Positions 6,339-14,339 of a stretch of DNA of 19,296 bases are shown one piece after another. This DNA is from an uncultured Acetatifactor sp. (GTDB lineage: Bacteria; Bacillota; Clostridia; Lachnospirales; Lachnospiraceae), in assembly GCA_910586435.1 (NCBI GenBank), contig CAJUGT010000075.1, positions 1 through 19,296 of the forward strand. The letters are read 5' to 3'. Within the stretch, counting starts at the first letter, position 1, and each line of letters starts with the position of its first letter. The position numbers and the translations under genes were made by a program. The notes below the pieces were generated by a model. The model was not told where the DNA came from. It saw only the letters and a program-made list of their open reading frames with translations, and searched no databases.

Positions 6339-8549
6339 ATGAAAATATGTCTGGTGGCCGAAGGCTGCTACCCTTATGTGGTAGGAGGCGTGTCAGGGTG
6401 GATACACAGTATGATCAAATCCTTTCCCCAGGTAGAATTTGTTGTGCTGACGATTATTTCCAACCGTGCCCAGAGCGGGAAGTTTGTATATGAACTTCCT
6501 GAGAATGTATCTGCCGTATATGAGGCATATCTGGACGATTATGATTGGGGGCGCAAGCCAAAGCATGGCAAGCGGACAGGGCTGGATACGAAGGAATATC
6601 GGGCGCTGCGCAGTATTATCATGAATGAGGAGGTTGATTGGGACACTATCTTTGATATGTTCCAGAACGGGGACTTTTCCATTGATGATTTGCTTATGGG
6701 CGCGGATTTTTTGAATATCGTAAAGGAGTATTACAACCTTAAATACCCACATATTGTTTTCTCCGATTTTCTGTGGACCATGAGGTCCATATACCTTCCC
6801 CTGTTTTTGATTCTTAAAACGGAGCTGCCAAAGGCGGACATCTATCATTGTGTGGCTACCGGTTATGCGGGTGTGCTGGGCAGCATGGCCAGCCATATCT
6901 ACAGGAGCGGACTGCTTGTTTCCGAACACGGAATTTATACCAGGGAACGGGAGGAAGAGCTGCTGAAGGCTGAATGGGTGGCAGGTATTTATAAAAATAT
7001 CTGGATTGACCAGTTTAAGAAAATGTCACGTCTGGCCTATGAAAGAGCGGATGTTGTGACCAGTTTGTATTCTCACGCAGAGGAATTGCAAATCGGTCTG
7101 GGATGTCCGGAGAGGAAGATCAGGATTACACCAAATGGCATAGATGTGGACAAAATGGCCAATCTTCCGGGCAAAAAGGAAGAAGACAGAGGTTTTATCA
7201 ATATCGGGGCTGTTCTGCGTGTGACACCGATTAAAGATGTGAAGACTATGATTCGGGCTTTTGCTTTTGCCAAGGAGGAAAATGAAAGTCTTAAGCTCTG
7301 GATTATGGGACCATGTGATGAAGATGAGGATTACGCCAGGGAATGCTTTGAGCTTGTGGAGGCATTGCAGGTCAGGGATGTGATTTTTACGGGGCGAATT
7401 GATGTAAGGGAATATCTGGGGCGAATGGATTACACCATTCTGACCAGCATCAGCGAAGGGCAGCCTCTGACCATATTGGAAAGCTATGCGGCCCATAAGC
7501 CTGTGATTGCCACGGATGTGGGAAACTGCCGTGAATTAATTTACGGAGAGGGTGATGACTGCGGCAGTGGGGGTATTTTGACCCATATTATGAATATTGC
7601 GGAGCTGTCTTCTGCCATGTTGGAGTTGGCGCGTTCAAGCCAGATGCGGGCTGCCATGGGGGAAAGCGGCTACCGGAGGGTGATGAAGGGATACCGCATA
7701 CAGCAGATGAAGCAGTCCTATGAAGATATTTATGAACAGATTGGCTGGATATATGGGAAGCTTTGGCCTGCGGAAACTTATCACAGGGGAGAAGCGCATA
7801 CTGACAGAAAGTACGAAAAAATGCCGCTGCCTGCCCAGACAGGATTTGGCGCGGCTGCTTTGGATGGGTATGACATTGAGGTCGATTTCGGTTCGGGTAC
7901 CGGAAGTGGTTATGATATTGATTATGAATTTGATTCTGAAGGAAACGCAACGGTTGTCGGCACCGGTGACAGTTTCACGAAGACGGACAAGGCACATGAA
8001 AAGGGCATAGGCCCGGGGACAAAGGAAGGGCAGGAAGAGAAGGCCAGTGTTCCTGTCAGCCATGCGTATGGTATCAATCATATTGCCGCCATGGGAAGAG
8101 CGGCGGGGATGGAGACGAATCCCGGCTCTATGGACAGCAGCTCCGGTGTGGTGATTGATTATGAGAATCTGCTCAGTCGACATGCGGGGAGAAATGGCAA
8201 GGGCAGTACAGGCGGTTTCACGGGAACCAATGTGGCGTCGGGAGCGGGAATGAATACCGCAATCAACAATGCTTTGAATACGGCAATTAATGATGCGGTA
8301 AACAATGCGGTAATGAAAGCCGTGAATAATGTTGACGGAGCATTGAATGTAATGATTCAGGATGCCGTAAATAACGCACTGAATAATGCCATAGGCAATG
8401 TGGTGAATCAGGCAGTGAACAATGCCTTGAGCAATGCGCTGAACGATAAAATCAATCAGGTGGTGAACAGTGCTTTGGGAGGCGTAACGGGAGGAGACGG
8501 CAGATTGACAGGAGGGACATATGGCAGGGATAGGCATCAGGCTGAATAA
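6339..8549 (+). CDS. pelF: PelF glycosyltransferase with Asn/Ala repeat tail
   Basis: PelF is the cytoplasmic GT4-type synthase that polymerises UDP-activated sugars into Pel. The 736-residue product opens with the PelF-typical segment KICLVAEGCYPYVVGGVSGW. It has the N-terminal PelF domain to about residue 270 and a GT-B C-terminal domain to about 465. The GT4 catalytic E-x7-E pair is intact (E373 and E381 in SEGQPLTILE). Known PelF proteins are around 500 residues; this one carries about 250 extra. The extension starts with an acidic Gly-rich linker holding the repeated motif GYDIEVDF (510-517) and GYDIDYEF (524-531). It ends with 17 tetrapeptides of the form N-x-A-hydrophobic (residues 639-713) broken once by a 7-residue unit, then a Gly-rich end. 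The last 29 bases overlap pelG. Core function is well supported; the tail is without precedent that I know of. Confidence 0.9.
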   Translation: MKICLVAEGCYPYVVGGVSGWIHSMIKSFPQVEFVVLTIISNRAQSGKFVYELPENVSAVYEAYLDDYDWGRKPKHGKRTGLDTKEYRALRSIIMNEEVDWDTIFDMFQNGDFSIDDLLMGADFLNIVKEYYNLKYPHIVFSDFLWTMRSIYLPLFLILKTELPKADIYHCVATGYAGVLGSMASHIYRSGLLVSEHGIYTREREEELLKAEWVAGIYKNIWIDQFKKMSRLAYERADVVTSLYSHAEELQIGLGCPERKIRITPNGIDVDKMANLPGKKEEDRGFINIGAVLRVTPIKDVKTMIRAFAFAKEENESLKLWIMGPCDEDEDYARECFELVEALQVRDVIFTGRIDVREYLGRMDYTILTSISEGQPLTILESYAAHKPVIATDVGNCRELIYGEGDDCGSGGILTHIMNIAELSSAMLELARSSQMRAAMGESGYRRVMKGYRIQQMKQSYEDIYEQIGWIYGKLWPAETYHRGEAHTDRKYEKMPLPAQTGFGAAALDGYDIEVDFGSGTGSGYDIDYEFDSEGNATVVGTGDSFTKTDKAHEKGIGPGTKEGQEEKASVPVSHAYGINHIAAMGRAAGMETNPGSMDSSSGVVIDYENLLSRHAGRNGKGSTGGFTGTNVASGAGMNTAINNALNTAINDAVNNAVMKAVNNVDGALNVMIQDAVNNALNNAIGNVVNQAVNNALSNALNDKINQVVNSALGGVTGGDGRLTGGTYGRDRHQAE
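8253..8477 (+). repeat. tetrapeptide-coding repeat in the 3' end of pelF
   Basis: Seventeen imperfect 12-bp units encode Asn-x-Ala-(Ile/Leu/Val), such as NTAI, NNAL, NDAV, NNAI, NQAV and NSAL. One 7-residue interruption (NNVDGAL) splits them 6 + 11. Codons for Asn, Ala and the hydrophobic residue vary from unit to unit while the amino acid pattern holds. This points to old repeats kept by selection on the protein, not to recent DNA slippage. Confidence 0.85.
8511..8516 (+). promoter_or_regulatory. ribosome binding site of pelG inside pelF
   Basis: GGAGGG lies four bases before ATG 8521 and within the last codons of pelF. The start it serves gives MAGIGIRLNKIF, the conserved PelG N-terminus, so pelF and pelG overlap by 29 bases. 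Confidence 0.75.
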
Positions 8550-10005
8550 GATTTTCAGTAAAAATACTATTACCACAAATCTCTTTGGGTTTGGGTACAG
8601 TATGGTTATCACTGTTGCGCCCATGTTTCTGGTTATTATAGCCATTATGGTGATGCAGGCGCTTCTGGGGTTTTCCAAGCTTGGATATGCGCCAAGAGAA
8701 CTGTATTCCTGTACGGTTTTATATATTTTCATTTTTGCCATGCTTACGGCGTCTCCATTTAATGCCGTATTGTCCAAATATCTTTCGGATGTGATTTACA
8801 ATGAGACATATGAAGATATTTTGCCCTGCTATTATGTGGGGCTGGTTCTGAATATTGTGTTCAGCTGTGTGATGGGAATTCCATTTTGTGTCAGAGAGTA
8901 TTTTGTCGGCGGGGTAGAATTATTTTTTGTGTTTTTTGGTTATTGTGGATTTATCGCCCTGGTGCTGGTATTTTATTCCATGTTGTATCTCAATATCTGT
9001 AAAGACTATAAGAAAGTCTCTTTTTTCTTTTTGATTGGAATGAGTGTGACAATTTTATTGTCAATTCTGTTGGTCTGGGTGACGCATATGGAGGTCACAT
9101 ATGCAATGCTCATTTCTCTGGATGTGGGATTTCTTGTCATAGGATGTCTGGAACTTGCCCTAATTAAGAGTTATTTCAGGCAAAACAGCGGAAAATATGG
9201 GGAGGTCCTGCAATATTTCAAGAAGCACTGGCAGCTGGTTATAACAAATCTTCTGTATACATCCGGATTGTACGTTCATAATTTTGTGTTTTGGACAACG
9301 GATATGAAAATGGTTGTGGCAGACAGTTTTGTATGTATGACAACCTATGATATGGCCAGCTGCATTGCAGTGTTTACGAACATTACTGCAAGTGTCATTT
9401 TTATTTCCAGAGTGGAGATGCATTTCCATGATCGATATAAGGGTTATTCGGAAGCTGTGATTGGCGGGAGAGGGATAGATATTGAGAACGCGAAGCAGAG
9501 AATGTTCAGCCAGCTTGCGGAAGAGCTGATGAATCTGGTTCGCATTCAGTTTATCATATCTGTGGTCATATTTTTTGTGTGTATTATTTTGCTGCCGCAA
9601 TTTGGATTGGGCGGGATGGTCATGCGAATCTATCCGTGTCTTGCGGCGGGGTATTTTATTTTGTTCATTATGTATGCCGCAATTATTTTTCAATATTATT
9701 ATAATGATATGACAGGGGCGGTAATGACCTCTGTGAGTTTTTTTGCGGCAACTTTGCTGGGAAGTATATTGGCTACAAAACTTCCGGACATCTGGTATGG
9801 AATTGGGCTGGTCATTGGTTCTACTGTGGGGTGGGGAGTATCTTATTACAGGCTGCGGGTGATGGAGAAGACGTTGGATATTCACATTTTCTGTGCCGGC
9901 AGCATTCTGAAAAAGGGCCATGGGAAAAAGCCTTCCAACAAGGTGTATGAAAAGCCTTTTTCTCAGAGGGAAGGTGCGGGACAGCAGAGGAAGACGCAAT
10001 CATAA
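8521..10005 (+). CDS. pelG: PelG polysaccharide transporter
   Basis: The 494-residue protein has about twelve hydrophobic segments and begins MAGIGIRLNKIF, very like the conserved MAGIGF-type start of PelG, a MOP/PST-superfamily transporter. In Pel systems PelG sits in the inner membrane with PelD and PelE, activates PelF and carries the growing polymer out. Internal segments such as FGFGYSMVITVAP, SPFNAVLSKYLSD and YTSGLYVHNFVFW fit the family. The C-terminus is a basic, soluble tail from about residue 460. The length is close to that of known PelG proteins. It overlaps the pelF end by 29 bases, which suggests coupled translation of synthase and transporter. Confidence 0.9.
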   Translation: MAGIGIRLNKIFSKNTITTNLFGFGYSMVITVAPMFLVIIAIMVMQALLGFSKLGYAPRELYSCTVLYIFIFAMLTASPFNAVLSKYLSDVIYNETYEDILPCYYVGLVLNIVFSCVMGIPFCVREYFVGGVELFFVFFGYCGFIALVLVFYSMLYLNICKDYKKVSFFFLIGMSVTILLSILLVWVTHMEVTYAMLISLDVGFLVIGCLELALIKSYFRQNSGKYGEVLQYFKKHWQLVITNLLYTSGLYVHNFVFWTTDMKMVVADSFVCMTTYDMASCIAVFTNITASVIFISRVEMHFHDRYKGYSEAVIGGRGIDIENAKQRMFSQLAEELMNLVRIQFIISVVIFFVCIILLPQFGLGGMVMRIYPCLAAGYFILFIMYAAIIFQYYYNDMTGAVMTSVSFFAATLLGSILATKLPDIWYGIGLVIGSTVGWGVSYYRLRVMEKTLDIHIFCAGSILKKGHGKKPSNKVYEKPFSQREGAGQQRKTQS

Positions 10006-10054
10006 AAAGTTTGCCAGGGATACTATTTTACAGGGGTGAGAGGGGGCGCTGATA

Positions 10055-12610
10055 ATGTCGATGAATATGCTTACGCTATTGCAGCTGACGGGGATTTTCT
10101 GCGCCTATCTTCTTGTCACTCTGGGACTGCCGGCCTTTGTTTTGGAGCGCAGGCTGAAAGAGGGGCATCGCCTGACGGAACGATTTCTGATTTATTTCAT
10201 GCTTGGCAATTTCTATATTATGAATCTGGTATTTATACTTCAGCTTCTGAAAATATCCAATTTTTTTACACTTGTTATGGGAACGATTGTACCTGCGCTG
10301 TGGGCGTGGGTTGTTGTGAATAAGATACCGGTGAGGGAGGATTTCAGAGAACTGGCCAAGATTATGCGTAGGGTCAGCATGGGATTGATGGGCTGGAAGA
10401 CTCTGACACTTCGGATTTGGACCATGGGGAAGCGAAGACTGGCTTTGCTATGGCAAATGGCGGGGAGATTTTTGTTCAGGCGTACCATTGACACATTGCT
10501 TACTTTCCTCTTGCTGGCGGCGCTGGTGTGGCTCTACGGCGGCAATATTTTTCAGCAGTATGGTTATAAGGCATCGGACCTTCTGGTACACAATTACTGG
10601 ATCAATGCCATGAATGACAATCAAATTTTTGTGGCGGGGGTTTATCCTCATGGCTTTCATTGTGTGGTGTATTATCTTCATGAGGTGTTTGGATTTGATA
10701 CCTATGTTATTTTAAGGGTCTTTGCATTTCCGCAAAATGTTATGATTCATTTGATGCTTTTAGGTTTTTTGAAGCTCTGTTGTAAATCCAGATACGCAGC
10801 GTATATTGGAACTTTTTTGTATACCATTGGTGGTGTGTTTGTGGAAAGCACTTATTCGCGGTATGATGCCACATTGCCCCAGGAGTTTGGAATGCTCTTT
10901 ATTCTGCCTGCGGTATATTTTGGATTTGCATATTTTGCGTCCAGAAGGGAGGAGCTGGCGGAAGAGGCACAAAACTCTTTGCCGGAAGCAGGAGAAGCCA
11001 GAAAAAAGAAAGTATATAAGTCCAGAATATACCTGGCGGAGTTCGCCATGAGTTTTGCAATGACCCTTGCGGTTCATTTTTATGGTACCATGATTGCGGG
11101 CTTGTTTTGCGCAGCTATGGCATTGGGATATGGATTTTTGTTTTTTCGCAAGAAATATTTTCGAGAGGTGGTTATCACCTGCGCAATCAGTGTGGGCATT
11201 GCGGTGCTGCCCATGCTGCTGGCCTTTTTGGGGGGAACTCCCCTGCAAGGTTCTCTGGGATGGGGATGGAATGTAATTACAGGAGGAAATAACAACACTG
11301 TGGAGAATTCCGCAGGCAGCACAGCGCAGGATGCGCCGGACCAGGGGGCAGAAACCACCCAGGGAGAACTGCCGGGTGCGCAGTCGGAAACGGTCGAGGG
11401 AACTGTGCCAGGTGCGCAGCCAGAAGCCACCCAGGGAGGAGCGCAAGGGGCGCAGTCGGAAACGGTTGAGGGAACTGTGCCAGGTGCGCAGTCAGAAACT
11501 ACCCAGGGAGGAGTGCCAGGTGCGCATTCAGAAATGGTCGAGGGAAATGTGCCGGGCGCGCAGCCAGAAGCCACTCAGGGAGGAGCGCCGGGCGCTGCCG
11601 TCGGGACGGGCGAAAGTGAGAGAAGCATATCTAAGCCCCTTGTCAAGGGGATGGGGGAGAGATTGAAGAACGGCTGGCAGGCAATATATCGTGCCATCAA
11701 CGCATCGGTACTCAGGCTTTCAGAGAGAGAGCGGGCCTATTGGATTATGTATTCCTTTTTTGCGCTGATTGGTCTGGGGGTAGTATTCTTTCTGCTGAGA
11801 CAGAACTGTTATGGCGCAATGATGATTTCTGCGGGAATATATATGCTTTTTATCAGTGTTATGATGGCAGCGCGTGCTTTTGGCCTGCCGCCTCTGATGG
11901 ACAATAACCGTGGAAGTATTTATTTTGCCTATTCTCTGGCCATAGTGGCTTCTTTTCTGGCCGACGCCATATTGGTTCTTTGCTGCCTGCCTGTGAAGCG
12001 CAAAACTGTGATAAATATTTTGTCTTTGCTGTGCCTGGCACTGACAATTGGGTATCTGTGGCAGATTGACGGGATAAAGAAGCCAGGGCATACACCTGCG
12101 CAGATAATGAACGAGAATATTGTGTGTCTGACCAATATTATAAAGGGAGAAAAGGATTATTCATGGACAATTGTTTCAGCAAATGATGAGACACAGATGG
12201 GAGCTGACCACGGTTATCATTATGAAACCATTGTTTTTCTGGAAGAGATGGAAGGGGTGGAATCTGATGACATGATTCGGATTCCAACAGAGAAGGTGTA
12301 TTTCTTTATAGAAAAATATCCTGTGGACTATTCCATGCAATATGCGGAGTCGGGTCAGTCCATTTCGGAGGAGGGGGCGGCGAGACCCCTTCCCGCCAAT
12401 AACGGCATCAGGATGTACCAGGGGGAAAAGAGATGGATTGTCATGTCACGTATGTATTACTGGGCTAAAGAGTTTCAGAGATTGTATCCAAATGAAATGG
12501 ATGTATATTTTGAGACAGACCGGTTCATATGTTACAGAATAGAACAAAATCCATACCGTTATTATAATTTTGCCATAGATTATGGCTTCAATGCCCAGGT
12601 AGAAGATTAA
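10055..12610 (+). CDS. large GT-C-like membrane protein with tandem repeat loop
   Basis: I cannot assign this 851-residue protein to a named family with certainty. It has three N-terminal membrane segments, a gap with basic residues, then a further block of membrane segments. The first loop of that block carries D175 and H179 (SDLLVHNYW) and then YPHGFH (197-202). A D/H pattern after a membrane segment is typical of GT-C lipid-linked-sugar glycosyltransferases. A non-membrane segment (about 415-530) holds seven 12-residue repeats and is probably an extracytoplasmic or cytoplasmic loop. More membrane segments follow (about 560-700), then a soluble C-terminal domain of about 140 residues with IPTEKVYFFIEKYP. 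It starts 49 bases after pelG, with GAGGGGG at 10040-10046 as ribosome binding site. It may be a GT-C transferase or a polymer-handling membrane protein for the downstream glycan module. Confidence 0.7.
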   Translation: MSMNMLTLLQLTGIFCAYLLVTLGLPAFVLERRLKEGHRLTERFLIYFMLGNFYIMNLVFILQLLKISNFFTLVMGTIVPALWAWVVVNKIPVREDFRELAKIMRRVSMGLMGWKTLTLRIWTMGKRRLALLWQMAGRFLFRRTIDTLLTFLLLAALVWLYGGNIFQQYGYKASDLLVHNYWINAMNDNQIFVAGVYPHGFHCVVYYLHEVFGFDTYVILRVFAFPQNVMIHLMLLGFLKLCCKSRYAAYIGTFLYTIGGVFVESTYSRYDATLPQEFGMLFILPAVYFGFAYFASRREELAEEAQNSLPEAGEARKKKVYKSRIYLAEFAMSFAMTLAVHFYGTMIAGLFCAAMALGYGFLFFRKKYFREVVITCAISVGIAVLPMLLAFLGGTPLQGSLGWGWNVITGGNNNTVENSAGSTAQDAPDQGAETTQGELPGAQSETVEGTVPGAQPEATQGGAQGAQSETVEGTVPGAQSETTQGGVPGAHSEMVEGNVPGAQPEATQGGAPGAAVGTGESERSISKPLVKGMGERLKNGWQAIYRAINASVLRLSERERAYWIMYSFFALIGLGVVFFLLRQNCYGAMMISAGIYMLFISVMMAARAFGLPPLMDNNRGSIYFAYSLAIVASFLADAILVLCCLPVKRKTVINILSLLCLALTIGYLWQIDGIKKPGHTPAQIMNENIVCLTNIIKGEKDYSWTIVSANDETQMGADHGYHYETIVFLEEMEGVESDDMIRIPTEKVYFFIEKYPVDYSMQYAESGQSISEEGAARPLPANNGIRMYQGEKRWIVMSRMYYWAKEFQRLYPNEMDVYFETDRFICYRIEQNPYRYYNFAIDYGFNAQVED
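11348..11599 (+). repeat. 36-bp in-frame tandem repeat (72-bp higher-order unit)
   Basis: Seven 36-bp units encode 12-residue repeats such as SETVEGTVPGAQ and PEATQGGAQGAQ (residues 432-515 of the host protein). TQG-type and VEG-type units alternate strictly, giving a 72-bp higher-order unit; three full copies run from 11378, 11450 and 11522. The first two 72-bp copies are nearly identical, silent positions included. That indicates recent duplication and a likely variable copy number between strains. The encoded segment is disordered, acidic, and rich in Gly, Gln and Pro. Confidence 0.9.
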
Positions 12611-12613
12611 TAC

Positions 12614-12681
12614 ATTCCGACTGTCAGGCATGACAGGAATCAATCCGGGAAAGAATAGCATGGACGGCATGTCCGGGAAAG
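12614..12681 (+). promoter_or_regulatory. hairpins and direct repeat in the gap before the DUF2304 gene
   Basis: CTGTCA (12621-12626) pairs with TGACAG (12631-12636) around a GGCA loop. The stem is extended by ATTC (12614-12617) with GAAT (12637-12640) across a three-base bulge. A second small hairpin is GGAC (12662-12665) with GTCC (12671-12674). The 10-mer TCCGGGAAAG occurs twice, at 12644-12653 and 12672-12681. No T-run follows either stem, so a terminator is unlikely. It looks like an mRNA processing or stability element between operon halves. The second 10-mer copy overlaps the likely ribosome binding site. Confidence 0.45.
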
Positions 12682-12690
12682 GATGGGCAC

Positions 12691-13083
12691 ATGGGATCAG
12701 GTGATTTGCTGCGGCTTATAGTGATTTTGACAGGAGTTTTTCTGTTATTTATCACATTGTCCTCTCTGGCAAAAAGGAAGATGACGGAGCCTTTTGTTCT
12801 TACATGGGGACTTATCAGTGTCATTATTGTTCTGGGAGGTGTCTTGCTTCGGCCAACGGAATGGAACCGTTATATCAGCGGCACCGGCCTGCTGTTGGTA
12901 GGACTCATTAGCTTTTGTGTCATCTTCGGCACTTATTTTATCAGTGCGAGAGTATCAGAGCTTATGCGCAGGAATATGGAACTTGCCATGGAGCTTTCTC
13001 TGATGAAGCAGGAGAGTGAAGAGATGAAAGAACAGCTTGAGCGCCTGCGGAAAGCCATGGAGCAGAAGGACACAGACCAATGA
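12691..13083 (+). CDS. DUF2304-family membrane protein
   Basis: The 130-residue protein has three membrane segments (about 6-27, 35-53 and 64-85) followed by a charged, predicted coiled-coil tail (about 87-130) rich in Glu, Lys and Met. This is the layout of DUF2304 proteins, small membrane partners usually found next to GT2 glycosyltransferases of the dolichyl-phosphate-mannose-synthase type. A GT2 gene of that type lies two genes downstream. It could help anchor or control that transferase. The ribosome binding site is GGAAAGGA just upstream. Its stop overlaps the next start by four bases (ATGA), so it is translationally coupled to the GT4 gene. Confidence 0.75.
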   Translation: MGSGDLLRLIVILTGVFLLFITLSSLAKRKMTEPFVLTWGLISVIIVLGGVLLRPTEWNRYISGTGLLLVGLISFCVIFGTYFISARVSELMRRNMELAMELSLMKQESEEMKEQLERLRKAMEQKDTDQ

Positions 13084-14279
13084 AAGAGCTGCTTTTTGTG
13101 ATAAATACTTTGGGCAGAGCAGGGGCCGAGACAGCGCTGGTGGAACTTTTGAACCGCCTGGACCCGGAAGAGTACCGGGCAGAGTTGTATGTGCTGGCCA
13201 ATCAGGGGGACATGGTATCCGAGATTCCAAAACATGTGAGATTGCTTAACAGACATTTTGAGGCCATATCCGTATTGGACCTGGAGGGGCAAAAAGCATT
13301 GCGCAGACAGGTGTGGAAAGCTATGTTCAACCGATTGACGGTGGTAAAATGTTTTCCGTATCTGATAAAAAACTTTTGCGCCATGCTTTCAGAGAGAAAA
13401 GTATTGCCGGATAAGCTGTTATGGCGTGTGATGTCCGACGGGGGACAGCGCATGGAGAAAAGGTATGATCTGGCAGTGGCTTTTTTGGAAGGGGGCGCCT
13501 CATATTATGTGTCAAACCATGTGAAGGCGGACAGGAAAGCGGCGTTTCTTCATGTGGACTATGGGCGGGCAGGCTATACCAGGTCCCTGGACAGGGATTG
13601 TTACCTGAAATTTGATAAAATTTTCGCGGTATCGGGAGAAGTGAAGGAGGCTTTTCTTGAGGTATATCCGGAGTGTGAGTCCCGGACTGACATTTTCCAT
13701 AATCTGATAGATGGAGAGAGAATACATGTCAAGGCAAAGGATTCCGGAGGATTTGAGGATGATTTTTCGGGGCAGCGCATACTGACAGTGGGCAGATTGA
13801 CAAAGCAGAAGGCATTTGAAATATCTGTTGAGGCCATGAAACTGTTGAAAGATGAGGGATTGCGAGTGAGGTGGTATGTGCTGGGGGAGGGGGATCAGCG
13901 AAAGGTTTTAGAAGAGCAAATAAGAACATTGGGATTGGAAGAAGATTTTCTGCTGCTGGGAGCGGTGGACAACCCTTATCCCTATATGCTGCAAGCGGAT
14001 GTCTATGTACATGCCAGCCGCTATGAAGGCAAAAGTATTGCCATTCAGGAAGCTCAGATTCTTGGAAAGGCAATTCTGGTATCGGATTGCAGCGGCAACA
14101 GAGAACAGGTTGAACATGATGTGGATGGAATGATGTGTGACCTGTCTCCGGCGGGGATTGCGGCGGGGATTGGGGAGCTGCTGAGGGATGAGGGAAAGCG
14201 GAAACGTCTGGGAGAGGCCGCTGCCTGTAAACATAGGGCGGAAGAGGAGGAATTGAATAAATTATTGTCTCTGTTGTAA
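13080..14279 (+). CDS. GT4-family glycosyltransferase
   Basis: The 399-residue protein is a GT-B retaining glycosyltransferase. The N-terminal domain begins ELLFVINTLGRAGAETALVE, with the Gly-rich acceptor-side motif. The C-terminal domain starts near ILTVGRLTKQKAFE (about residue 235) and contains the GT4 E-x7-E pair (E316 and E324, in YEGKSIAIQEAQ) followed by GNREQVEHDVDG. It should transfer a nucleotide-activated sugar to a lipid-linked or polymer acceptor at the cytoplasmic face. There is no membrane segment. It is coupled to the DUF2304 gene by a 4-base overlap. The exact sugar cannot be read from sequence. Confidence 0.85.
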   Translation: MKELLFVINTLGRAGAETALVELLNRLDPEEYRAELYVLANQGDMVSEIPKHVRLLNRHFEAISVLDLEGQKALRRQVWKAMFNRLTVVKCFPYLIKNFCAMLSERKVLPDKLLWRVMSDGGQRMEKRYDLAVAFLEGGASYYVSNHVKADRKAAFLHVDYGRAGYTRSLDRDCYLKFDKIFAVSGEVKEAFLEVYPECESRTDIFHNLIDGERIHVKAKDSGGFEDDFSGQRILTVGRLTKQKAFEISVEAMKLLKDEGLRVRWYVLGEGDQRKVLEEQIRTLGLEEDFLLLGAVDNPYPYMLQADVYVHASRYEGKSIAIQEAQILGKAILVSDCSGNREQVEHDVDGMMCDLSPAGIAAGIGELLRDEGKRKRLGEAAACKHRAEEEELNKLLSLL

Positions 14280-14339
14280 GGCCGGATTGGCTTAGGCACA
14301 GAAGGGGCATATGAGATTTGGCAAAATGGGGTGGGGAAG

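Noticed and set aside
7635..8777. Minus-strand open frame of 380 codons opposite the pelF end
   Set aside because: It is the antisense shadow of the pelF repeat tail, where the regular 12-bp pattern avoids stops on both strands; it spans the pelF/pelG junction and resembles no family.
9160..9999. Minus-strand open frame of 279 codons opposite pelG
   Set aside because: Shadow of a recognised transporter gene; composition rich in His, Asn and Pro as expected for antisense of membrane-protein codons.
11348..11599. CRISPR-like or intergenic repeat array
   Set aside because: Units are contiguous, 36 bp, in frame and without unique spacers, so they are a protein-coding tandem repeat.
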